A stretch of 31,723 bases of DNA from SZUA-152 sp964401355 (GTDB lineage: Bacteria > Pseudomonadota > Gammaproteobacteria > SZUA-152): NCBI GenBank assembly GCA_964401355.1, contig CAYNYJ010000041.1, forward strand, positions 1-31,723, given 5' to 3'. How positions within the stretch are numbered: position 1 is the stretch's first letter; the number at the start of each line of letters is the position of its first letter. The position numbers and the translations under genes are program-made. This document shows, piece by piece, positions 1 through 6,774 of this stretch. The notes under the pieces were generated by a model, which had not been told where the DNA came from, did no database searches, and saw only the letters and a list, made by a program, of their open reading frames with translations.

Positions 1-103
1 CTGGATGCTGGCCTGCGCCAGCATGACGGTTATAAAGTTAACGGGACAGCAGTGATATTTTCTAGTAATATTTTCCCTAATTTTGCTTCATTAAAGCACT
101 GGG

Positions 104-128
104 TTGTCGCTACACGGGTACGCGACAA
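104..128 (+). promoter_or_regulatory. Inverted repeat in the gpmI leader
   Basis: Perfect 7-base arms TTGTCGC (104-110) and GCGACAA (122-128) flank an 11-base centre, ending 24 bases before the gpmI start codon. It could be a leader hairpin or a protein-binding site. It has no T-run, so it is not a terminator. The function is unknown. Confidence 0.4.
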
Positions 129-152
129 TCTCAGGAATCTGCGCTTAATATC

Positions 153-1697
153 ATGACTGAAAAATCTCCGCGCCGGCCGGTATTGCTGGTGATTCTTGAT
201 GGCTTTGGGGTCAACCCCAGCGCTCTCAATAATGCTGTGGTGCAGGCGGTCACGCCGCGCTTAGATGCGTATTTTTCCCAGCACCCTCACACCCTGTTGC
301 AGGCCTCGGGCACCGCGGTGGGGCTGCCCGACGGCCAGATGGGTAACTCCGAAGTCGGGCATTTGACCATGGGTTGCGGCACGATAGTGCAGCAGGATCT
401 GGTGCGCATCGACGCTGCGGTCAATGACACGCGTTTTTTTGAAAACCAGGCACTCACTGACGCGGTGCGACAGGCCCGCCATAATCAGCGCCCATTGCAT
501 TTGGTGGGTCTAGTGTCAGATGGTGGCGTGCACAGTAATATCTCGCATCTGCTAGCCTTGATTGAGCTGTGTCGTCGTGACGGCGTGCGGCCGGTATTGC
601 ACATGTTTACTGACGGCCGGGATACGGCACCGAGTTCGGCGCTTTATTATTTACGACAGGTGGAACCGGCTTTGGTCGATGCCGGGGGCGCTATCGTCAC
701 CGTTAGTGGACGCTATTACGCGATGGATCGTGACAATCGCTGGGAACGTATTGAGCAGGCCTGGCAAGCCATCACTATTGCGCGGGGTGAGCACGCCGAG
801 TCGGCCCAGGAGGCGATTGAAACGGCCTATGCCGCAGGCACAAGTGATGAGTTTATCTTGCCCACCGTGATCAACGGGGGTGAACCGATCCAGTGGGGCG
901 ACCCGTTAGTATTTTTTAATTTCCGCAAAGACCGTGCGCGTCAATTGACTGCGGCCCTTTTCAAGCCGGAGTTCACGCATTTTGATCGTGGCAATTACAG
1001 CCCGATCCCGGTCACCTGCATGACCGAATATGACGAATGGTACCGTTTGCCTTATGCCTTCAAACAGAATCGCCCTCGCACCACGATGGCAGAGGTGATC
1101 AGTCGCGCAGGCTTGCATCAAATGCATTGTGCCGAGACCGAAAAATATGCTCATGTCACTTATTTCTTGAACGGTGGCAAGGGTGATGCTTTCGCAGGAG
1201 AGGAACGGGTGATCATCGATTCACCCAGGGTTGCCACCTACGATTTACAACCGGAGATGAGTGCCGACAAAGTCGCCGATGCGGTTATCGACGCCATCCG
1301 CAGTGAGCACTACGCCTTCATCGTGGTGAATTTTGCCAATGGCGACATGGTTGGCCACACCGGTATTCCCGAGGCCGCGATTAAGGCCGTGGAAACTCTG
1401 GATCGGGAAACAGGACGGGTGCTGGATGTGGCCAAGGAGGCTGGTTGGTCGGTGATACTTACTGCCGATCACGGCAATTGCGAAGAAATGATCGACCCGG
1501 TGAGTGGTGAGCCCCACACTCAGCACACAGTGTATCCGGTGCCGTGCTTGATTATGGATGAAGTGCCCTGGCAGTTGGCGGTGGGCGCGGGCCTGAGTTC
1601 CATCGCCCCCACGGTGTTGCATCTCATGGGGTTGTCGGTGCCCGAGGTGATGACGGGTGGCTCGTTGCTACTCAAACCGATTACGACGAACAGCTGA
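153..1697 (+). CDS. gpmI: 2,3-bisphosphoglycerate-independent phosphoglycerate mutase
   Basis: This cytoplasmic glycolytic and gluconeogenic enzyme interconverts 3- and 2-phosphoglycerate using two metal ions. The 514-residue length is normal for GpmI. The N-terminus has the alkaline-phosphatase-type metal motif LVILDGFG. The phosphoserine loop GQMGNSEVGH places the catalytic serine at residue 66. The second metal cluster is seen in VNFANGDMVGHTG and TADHGNCEEM. The start codon begins the usual MTEKSPRRPVLLVILDG-type N-terminus, but the only Shine-Dalgarno-like bases (AGGAA near 132) are far upstream, so translation initiation looks weak. The 3' end overlaps the convergent selO gene by 17 bases. 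No sign of truncation. Confidence 0.97.
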   Translation: MTEKSPRRPVLLVILDGFGVNPSALNNAVVQAVTPRLDAYFSQHPHTLLQASGTAVGLPDGQMGNSEVGHLTMGCGTIVQQDLVRIDAAVNDTRFFENQALTDAVRQARHNQRPLHLVGLVSDGGVHSNISHLLALIELCRRDGVRPVLHMFTDGRDTAPSSALYYLRQVEPALVDAGGAIVTVSGRYYAMDRDNRWERIEQAWQAITIARGEHAESAQEAIETAYAAGTSDEFILPTVINGGEPIQWGDPLVFFNFRKDRARQLTAALFKPEFTHFDRGNYSPIPVTCMTEYDEWYRLPYAFKQNRPRTTMAEVISRAGLHQMHCAETEKYAHVTYFLNGGKGDAFAGEERVIIDSPRVATYDLQPEMSADKVADAVIDAIRSEHYAFIVVNFANGDMVGHTGIPEAAIKAVETLDRETGRVLDVAKEAGWSVILTADHGNCEEMIDPVSGEPHTQHTVYPVPCLIMDEVPWQLAVGAGLSSIAPTVLHLMGLSVPEVMTGGSLLLKPITTNS

Positions 1698-3165
1698 CCG
1701 ATAGCCCGGCTGCCCAGTCGGGTGGTGCCTCCGCGTAGTGTGCGTACTTGGGGTGTTCATCAAACGGTGCCTGTAACACCGTCATCAAACGGTCGATCTC
1801 TGAATAGTCTTTGTCCCGTTCGGCTTTTTCGATGGCCGTTTGTGCCAGATAATTGCGCAGCACATATTTGGGGTTGACGGCCTGCATCGCCGGGTGTCGT
1901 TCGGTGTCGGGCCTGGCCTCCGTGCGCAAGGCTTCACGATAGTCCTTCAACCAGTTATCGAAACCTTCCCGATCAATAAAAGAATCGCGTAACGGGTGCG
2001 CTTGTGTGTCAGCGTCGCGCTGAATATCGGCCAGGCTGCGGAACAGCCGGGTGTAATCGACGCGGCTTTGCTGCATCATTTTCAGCAGCTCGCCGGTCAA
2101 TGCCAGAGCGCTGTCGGAGACCGTATCAAAACCCAGTTTGGCCGCCATCAGTGCTTGATGCTGCTGGGTGTAAAGCGTTTGATAGGGTTGCAGGCAGGCC
2201 TTGGCATTCTCGATATCCATTAGTGGCGACAGCGCCTGGGCCAGGCAGGTGAGATTCCACAGACCGATCTGCGGTTGCTGGTCAAAGGCGTAACGGCCGC
2301 GGGGGTCGGAATGGTTGCAGATCAGGCCGGGTTCGTAGGCCTCCATAAAACCGAAGGGGCCGTAGTCCAGGGTCAGCCCGAGGATCGACATGTTGTCGGT
2401 ATTCATCACCCCGTGGGCAAAACCCACGGCTTGCCACTGTGCCATCAGGGTTGCAGTGCGCTCCACCACCACGCGCAACAAGGCTACATGTGGGGCAGGT
2501 TCATCCGCCAATTCGGGATAGTGCTGCTGAATGACGTAATCGGCCAGAGTGCGAATGTGTTGCGGTTGGTCGCGGTAGAAAAAAACCTCGAAAGAACCGA
2601 AACGCACATGCGAAGGAGCGACCCGGGTGAGCACCGCTGCGGTTTCGATTTGCTCACGATAAACCTCATCGTCGCTGCCGGTAATGCACAGCGCCCGCGT
2701 GGTGGGGATGCCCAGTCCGTGCATGGCCTCGCTGCACAGGTATTCACGAATCGTCGAGCGCAGTACTGCGCGGCCATCGCCGTCACGCGAAAAGGGGGTG
2801 AGTCCAGAACCCTTGAGTTGGATCTCCCATTTTTCGTTACGCGCATTGGTGGTTTCACCCAGCATGATGGCCCGGCCATCTCCCAGCTGTGAGACGAAGT
2901 GGCCAAATTGATGCCCCGCGTACAGCATTGCCACGGGGTCGCCACCGGGTAATGGGGTGTTACCACTGAAGGTATCCACAAACTGCGGGTCGTTGACCAC
3001 GTTTTCACCAAGACCCAACAAGTTCGCGACGGCGGGATTGAAGTGCACTAAGTTCGCTGTCTGTTTTAATGGCGTAGGTGCCACGCGTGCGTAAAAAGCG
3101 TCGGACAAGGATGCGAATGAATTGCTTAACGTCAGATTTTTCAAAGAGGTACTCGGTATCATCAA
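1681..3165 (-). CDS. selO: SelO/YdiU-family protein adenylyltransferase
   Basis: SelO (formerly YdiU, UPF0061) is a pseudokinase-fold enzyme that transfers AMP to hydroxyl side chains of proteins. The family is linked to oxidative-stress responses. The 494 residues cover the full domain, including YAGHQFGHFVSQLGDGRA near residue 82, LKGSGLTPFSRDGDGRA near residue 137, and the metal-binding region HGVMNTDNMSILGLTLDYGP near residue 250. The protein ends in Ser-Cys-Ser-Ser, the position where eukaryotic SelO carries selenocysteine and bacterial members carry cysteine. Two adjacent ATG codons are possible starts; I kept the first. No strong ribosome-binding site is visible. It is convergent with gpmI. 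Confidence 0.95.
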   Translation of the reverse strand: MMIPSTSLKNLTLSNSFASLSDAFYARVAPTPLKQTANLVHFNPAVANLLGLGENVVNDPQFVDTFSGNTPLPGGDPVAMLYAGHQFGHFVSQLGDGRAIMLGETTNARNEKWEIQLKGSGLTPFSRDGDGRAVLRSTIREYLCSEAMHGLGIPTTRALCITGSDDEVYREQIETAAVLTRVAPSHVRFGSFEVFFYRDQPQHIRTLADYVIQQHYPELADEPAPHVALLRVVVERTATLMAQWQAVGFAHGVMNTDNMSILGLTLDYGPFGFMEAYEPGLICNHSDPRGRYAFDQQPQIGLWNLTCLAQALSPLMDIENAKACLQPYQTLYTQQHQALMAAKLGFDTVSDSALALTGELLKMMQQSRVDYTRLFRSLADIQRDADTQAHPLRDSFIDREGFDNWLKDYREALRTEARPDTERHPAMQAVNPKYVLRNYLAQTAIEKAERDKDYSEIDRLMTVLQAPFDEHPKYAHYAEAPPDWAAGLSVSCSS

Positions 3166-3370
3166 GGAAAGTTGGGGATGGTGAATCAGTCTAATGGCTA
3201 TTGTACGGCGGTATTAATAGTGGCACCAACTGCGTAGTTTGTGGGTGAATTAGCGATCATGCTTAGGCGTGCTGGTGGTTTTCGATGAGACGGCGCGAAG
3301 CCGTGAGGGTGGGCCAGCGAGATTAAAGCGGCTCAATGGTAGGTTCGTAATGACATTTATTCGATTAATA

Positions 3371-3421
3371 GATATATAAATATAAACAAGTTATTTCCAG
3401 TTAGGTTTTTGCTGCGATAAT
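3371..3421 (+). promoter_or_regulatory. Promoter of small-RNA copy 1
   Basis: GATATA (3371-3376), ATTTCC (3393-3398) and a -10-like GATAAT (3416-3421) occur at exactly the spacings found in copies 2 and 3: 22 bases from the start of GATATA to the start of ATTTCC, then 17 bases to the -10 hexamer. The -35 position lacks TTGACA, so an activator or an alternative sigma factor is likely. The sequence between the conserved blocks is A/T-rich. Confidence 0.7.
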
Positions 3422-3427
3422 GTGTAT

Positions 3428-3502
3428 ACACTTTCAAACAAGCCCCCTATTTGTTTGAACCTCCGGCCGCTATCTCCCCAGTAAAAAAGATAGCGGCTTT
3501 TT
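3428..3502 (+). ncRNA. Tandem small RNA, copy 1 (CCCCCTAT-loop family)
   Basis: Predicted transcript of about 75 bases. The 5' hairpin has 9-base arms TTCAAACAA (3433-3441) and TTGTTTGAA (3451-3459) around the loop GCCCCCTAT. A short linker and a Rho-independent terminator follow. There is no open reading frame. Two further copies lie downstream at about 282-base intervals; hairpin and promoter are conserved while the terminator sequence differs. The transcript start is inferred from the -10 position. C-rich loops in multicopy small RNAs such as Listeria LhrC pair with Shine-Dalgarno regions, so a similar role is possible. I do not recognise it as a named family. Confidence 0.82.
3466..3502 (+). 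terminator. Terminator of small-RNA copy 1
   Basis: The 9-base stem GCCGCTATC (3466-3474) pairs with GATAGCGGC (3489-3497) around a 14-base loop and is followed by TTTTT. It ends small-RNA copy 1. Confidence 0.88.
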
Positions 3503-3653
3503 ATTGTCCGTCATCAGCATAATTTCATCAAATTCCGTATTTTCATCCATATGGCAACGGGTTCATAGTAGAAGTAAGGTGGGTGTTTCAGTAGATTGCG
3601 TGGGAACAAGATGATTTTGTAGACCTTAATATGATGCGCATGTCATAAAACAG

Positions 3654-3704
3654 GATATATTTATAGAGAAATATCATTTCCAGTAACAAAGGAGTGTTGC
3701 TATG
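3654..3704 (+). promoter_or_regulatory. Promoter of small-RNA copy 2
   Basis: GATATA (3654-3659), ATTTCC (3676-3681) and the -10-like GCTATG (3699-3704) repeat the copy-1 geometry exactly (22 and 17 bases). TCATTTCC is shared with copy 3. Confidence 0.7.
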
Positions 3705-3710
3705 TTGAAT

Positions 3711-3783
3711 GTACTTCCAAACAAACCCCCTATTTGTTTGAACCCAAGCCGCCCTCTACCCCTTCTGATGGCGGCTTTTTTTT
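3711..3783 (+). ncRNA. Tandem small RNA, copy 2 (CCCCCTAT-loop family)
   Basis: Predicted transcript of about 73 bases. The hairpin arms CAAACAAA (3718-3725) and TTTGTTTG (3733-3740) enclose CCCCCTA. One C-for-A change at the base of the stem shortens it compared with copy 1. The terminator stem GCCGCC/GGCGGC is unlike that of copy 1 in sequence but the same in form. Start inferred from the promoter. No coding potential seen. Confidence 0.82.
3748..3783 (+). terminator. Terminator of small-RNA copy 2
   Basis: GCCGCC (3748-3753) pairs with GGCGGC (3770-3775), extended by A-T pairs with the upstream AA, and is followed by eight T (3776-3783). Confidence 0.85.
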
Positions 3784-3934
3784 ATCCTTAGATTTCACCA
3801 TCTGGAACGCTCATAGAGTAAGGTCGCAATTATGAGTTTTGGTGTCCCCTATGGCCTGTATACGGTGTTGGGGTTAAATCCTGAGGCTGGGTGGCTTAGC
3901 GATGCACGAGAACGGTGCGCTTAACACAAACAAA

Positions 3935-3985
3935 GATATAGTTATTGAAAACAATCATTTCCGATGAAAATGAACCCTTGCTAAT
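3935..3985 (+). promoter_or_regulatory. Promoter of small-RNA copy 3
   Basis: GATATA (3935-3940), ATTTCC (3957-3962) and the -10-like GCTAAT (3980-3985) again have the 22- and 17-base spacings of the other two copies. Confidence 0.7.
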
Positions 3986-3991
3986 ATCATC

Positions 3992-4063
3992 ACACGTTCA
4001 AAGCAAACCCCCTATAATTTGTTTGAACTTGCCGCGTTACCTCACCGTAACGCGGTTTTTTTT
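3992..4063 (+). ncRNA. Tandem small RNA, copy 3 (CCCCCTAT-loop family)
   Basis: Predicted transcript of about 72 bases. The 5' arm TTCAAAGCAAA (3997-4007) pairs with TTTGTTTGAA (4018-4027) with a single bulged G, leaving the loop CCCCCTATAA. The terminator stem has a third, unrelated sequence. The XRE-type gene ends about 60 bases further on, on the opposite strand. Start inferred from the promoter. Confidence 0.82.
4032..4063 (+). terminator. Terminator of small-RNA copy 3
   Basis: The 9-base stem CCGCGTTAC (4032-4040) pairs with GTAACGCGG (4047-4055) around the loop CTCACC and is followed by eight T. Confidence 0.9.
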
Positions 4064-4096
4064 GTCCTGCTGGAAATGCTGGGTTCGTGAAGCGGC

Positions 4097-4110
4097 CACA
4101 GTCGACTGTG
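4097..4110. promoter_or_regulatory. 14-base perfect palindrome
   Basis: CACAGTCGACTGTG is its own reverse complement. It lies between small-RNA copy 3 and the end of the XRE-type gene. It could be an operator, but no second copy was seen at the other small-RNA units. Confidence 0.35.
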
Positions 4111-4124
4111 AACAGGGTCGGCTG

Positions 4125-4547
4125 TTAATGGGTTGCGGCAAGTTCCCGGATGACCTTGGCAATGGCTTCCCGTTGCGGTTTGGCTAATTGGCTCCAGGTA
4201 ACACCGAGGTCGAAGGCCTCTTTGGTGAGTTTGCTGTTACTGGTGGCGGGGGCGTTTTTCCTGGTTCCACGAGGACTATGGCCTTTTTTGTAGGGTTCCC
4301 CTTGACCGGAGAGTAGCCAATTGGATCGCGCTTTGGTCAGGCCAGATAATTTGACCAGTGCCGAGGTGGGGGGGAAAGCCTCGCCTTTCAACCATTTCCC
4401 GACATCCTGAGCGGGAATTCCCAACAGTTCGGACAATCGGGCCTGCCGCCCCCCTCCTAGTTTTGGAAACAGGATATTGTCTAGCGCGTCGTTGAACCGT
4501 CCTGCAAATCGCGTCCTTTCACTGGCAGTGCTGTTGTTATTCGACAT
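4125..4547 (-). CDS. XRE-type helix-turn-helix transcriptional repressor
   Basis: A DNA-binding protein of 140 residues. The N-terminal half has a lambda-repressor-type helix-turn-helix: RQARLSELLGIPAQDVGKWLKGEAF corresponds to helices 2 and 3, followed by PPTSALVKLSGLTKARSNWLLSG, a layout common in phage CI-like repressors. The basic, Ser/Thr-rich linker and the C-terminal helix give no catalytic domain, so it is not a self-cleaving repressor of LexA type. I chose the ATG at 4547 because GAGGG lies just before it; an in-frame TTG at 4562 would add five residues. It stands alone, facing the small-RNA array and divergent from the sigma-factor remnant. Target and inducer are unknown. Confidence 0.75.
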   Translation of the reverse strand: MSNNNSTASERTRFAGRFNDALDNILFPKLGGGRQARLSELLGIPAQDVGKWLKGEAFPPTSALVKLSGLTKARSNWLLSGQGEPYKKGHSPRGTRKNAPATSNSKLTKEAFDLGVTWSQLAKPQREAIAKVIRELAATH

Positions 4548-4623
4548 ATTCCCTCGCTGCAATTATATAAATCCGACAAGCTCCTAGGGTAAATATTTTC
4601 TAAAACATGTCAACCTAAAGTGG

Positions 4624-4654
4624 TTTCATGCGTTTTTCCCTGTGAGGCATGAAA
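4624..4654. promoter_or_regulatory. Inverted repeat between the XRE gene and the sigma-factor remnant
   Basis: Perfect 8-base arms TTTCATGC (4624-4631) and GCATGAAA (4647-4654) are separated by 15 bases. The site lies in the divergent promoter region between the XRE-type gene and the sigma-factor pseudogene, which suggests an operator, possibly for the XRE protein. No T-run follows. Confidence 0.4.
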
Positions 4655-4661
4655 AGAACAG

Positions 4662-5198
4662 GTGTGTATAGGCATTGTGAAAAAGGGGATGGATGATGGA
4701 CAAAGTCCCCCGCTCTTGGTCAAAATTGAGATGACGGAACAAGTGCTATGCGCAACAAATGGGAGAACTCTGGTCAACACAACGCGAGCCAAAACAGCAC
4801 AGGACACATCGATTGCATTGGATCGGTTTCTGGCGGGCGTCGAACGACGGGCTTTCCGTATGGCGATGATGTCCACGGGCAGTCACGAAGATGCCCTGGA
4901 CATTGTGCAGGATGCCATGCTGCGTCTGGCCAAACGTTATGCCAGGCGCGATACCGAACAATGGGGGCCGCTGTTCCATCGAATAGTCCAGAGTGTGATT
5001 TGTGACTGGTATCGCCGTACTGCAGTGCGCAATCGGTTTCGGATCTTTTTTGGCCAGAAGGGGCAGGGGGATCACGTACAGGAGAGCGGCACGGCAGAAG
5101 CTCCCATCGAGGCACGTTTTGCTAGCGGTGAACCGGAACCCGATGCACAGTTGCAAACAACAACAGGCCATCACGCAACTGGACGTAGTGACGGGTAA
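4662..5198 (+). pseudogene. ECF sigma factor remnant, region 2 only
   Basis: The reading frame encodes an ECF-type sigma region 2: FLAGVERRAFRMAMM, then EDALDIVQDAMLRLAKRYARR, the QWGPLFHRIVQSVICDWYRR segment, and a short linker. Region 4, which should contact the -35 element, is missing. Near 5155-5160 one extra A in a CAA-repeat run puts the expected QQQQAITQLDV into the next frame; straight after it, near 5187, the sequence becomes part of an unrelated DUF5666-like gene. So a deletion joined two genes and a frameshift followed. The start is unsettled: GTG 4662, ATG 4689 and ATG 4731 are all in frame. A functional sigma factor is unlikely. Confidence 0.75.
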
Positions 5199-6141
5199 CG
5201 TTATTGCTCGCAACGGCGATGTGCTCATCGTAAAAGAGTGCGACTCTGGTGCGGGCGGCAGTGTCATCTTCAATGATGAAGTGATCGTCAGCCTCGGCGA
5301 TATGACCACGATCAAGCGCCAGCTCTCGATGGCTAACGATTACGACATCGGTGATGTATCGGGGTGGGCCAACGGGTGCGCGTATTCGGAGTGTTGACCA
5401 ACGACACGGCGACTCAGTGGGAAGGATGCCGGCGTGAAAAACCTGGGTCGAGTGAAAATGCGCCTGACCACGTTGCGTGGCACGGTGGTGGGTGTGGTGG
5501 GGATTCCCGGCATTACGTTGCCGTTTGTGATGAATCTACAAGCCATTGGCGGGCGTGATATCGGGCTGTTTGATTTCAGTGCTACCGGTGGCGCATCTGT
5601 TAATGACTCTACCCCTGCTTATTATGAAATCGATATTGCGACCTTGGATGTGTCCAGCCTCGGCGATGGTACTCCCATCAAGGTGCGCGGTTTTGTGCGG
5701 CCTTTTGGTCAGGTAACTGCGCTGGCACCGAGTGATTTCGAGGCGCAAACTGTGATCGATGTTACCGCACTGAAGGCGGTGATGGTGGTGGGTTGGCAGC
5801 CGTCTTCGGTAACGGCTATTGCCAGTATCTCCGTCGAGAGTTTGAGCCTTGATTTGCAAGATGTGGATCGGTTACACCATGTGGCCCGCGCCCGGGTGGC
5901 GATTAATCTAAACACGGCAACGGCGACGCCACAGATCGTACCGTGGGAGAGCGGTGAAGGCCTGTACTGGATCGAGCGGGCAGGCAGCCATCAACTGCAC
6001 ACTGGTTTTGCGGATTTTGCGGCGGATCTGGACGCGCGTTTGACCCGTGGAGCCTTGGTGGAACATGTGTTGGCGACCAGGCGGTACGATAATGCCAGCG
6101 TGGTCATTGATGCGGGCTTTGTGTCGATCGCGTTGGAATAA
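5188..6141 (+). pseudogene. Decayed DUF5666-like exported protein gene, frameshifted
   Basis: Three blocks in two alternating frames together read as one beta-rich protein. Block 1 (VTGNVIARNGDVLIVKE to YDIGDVS) ends near 5355. Block 2 (VGQRVRVFGVLTND) is one frame off, so about two bases were gained or one lost at the GGGGTGGG run near 5355-5362. Block 3 returns to the first frame near 5420 and runs from KNLGRVKMRLTTLRGTV to the stop at 6141. VGQRVRVFG and IKVRGFVRPFG resemble DUF5666-type repeats found in secreted lipoproteins. The signal peptide and N-terminus are missing because the 5' end is fused to sigma-factor sequence. The family call rests on recognition, not on a search. Confidence 0.65.
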
Positions 6142-6284
6142 GTCGTTATCGGCCAAGCCGACACCGACAGTGCTGATAATAGCAGCGGACTCTTGTGAAA
6201 GTGGAGTCCGCCTGTTGTTGCGGGTTTCGTTGTTGATGGCGAAAATATTTGCTCACTTTCAAGAAAAGAACAGAGAGGGAAAGG

Positions 6285-6701
6285 ATGTTTGTACAGGAAA
6301 CACTGTCCATGGTTACGTCGGGGCGCGGTAGCTTCAATATTACCGAGCAATTGCAGGATATTGTAGCGGCTTCTGGAATCGCGCTGGGCTTGTGCCACGT
6401 ATTTGTCGCCCACACCAGTGCCTCCTTGATGCTGTGCGAAAATGCCGATCCTGACGTGCGTCGGGATCTGGAAACCTTTATGGCGTAACTCATTCCAGAT
6501 GGTGACCCGATGTTTCTGCATCAGGATGAAGGGCCGGATGATATGCCTGCGCATGTGCGAACGATTTTGACCCATAGCGATTTGACTCTACCCGTGCGTG
6601 ATGGACGTTGCGCTCTGGGGATTTGGCAGGGCGTTTATTTATGGGAGCATCGAAGCCAGGATTATCGGCGGAATGTGTTGGTTACACTGAATGGTGAATA
6701 G
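6285..6701 (+). pseudogene. yjbQ: yjbQ (UPF0047 family) broken by an in-frame stop codon
   Basis: The full family length (138 codons) is present from ATG 6285, which follows a good ribosome-binding site (AGAGGGAAAGG). Conserved family segments are all there: HVFVAHTSASLMLCENADPDVRRDLE, then after the stop DEGPDDMPAHVRTILT and GRCALGIWQGVYLWEHR. A TAA at 6486-6488 interrupts the frame after METFMA-like sequence, and reading continues in the same frame with LIPDGDP. A single C-to-T change in a CAA codon would explain it. YjbQ proteins are small trimeric enzymes with reported thiamine-phosphate-synthase side activity. The break lies next to two other broken genes. Confidence 0.88.
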
Positions 6702-6774
6702 AACGGAGGATTGAGCTAGGCTGATGACGAGGGACATGGATTTAGTCTAGTTTCTTGGAAATGAGAGGTATCCG

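Noticed and set aside
22..24. Possible start of a minus-strand gene leaving the window at position 1
   Set aside because: Only eight codons (MLAQASIQ) are visible and no ribosome-binding site precedes the ATG.
3832..3924. A 30-codon reading frame between RNA copies 2 and 3
   Set aside because: It has a weak ribosome-binding site and no counterpart in the other spacer, so conservation does not support a gene.
3391..3985. Sigma-54 promoters for the small RNAs (TTGCT in each copy)
   Set aside because: There is no GG-N10-GC pair, and TTGCT sits at a different offset in copy 1 than in copies 2 and 3.
3371..4063. CRISPR array or transposon end repeats
   Set aside because: Only three units at about 282-base spacing, each with its own promoter and terminator; no short regular spacers, no target-site duplications and no transposase.
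3428..4063. Type III toxin-antitoxin RNA repeats
   Set aside because: Those repeats are short, directly adjacent and followed by a ToxN-like nuclease gene; none is present.
6249..6701. Two separate small genes at 6249-6488 and 6510-6701
   Set aside because: They are halves of one YjbQ-family protein in the same frame, split by a single TAA.
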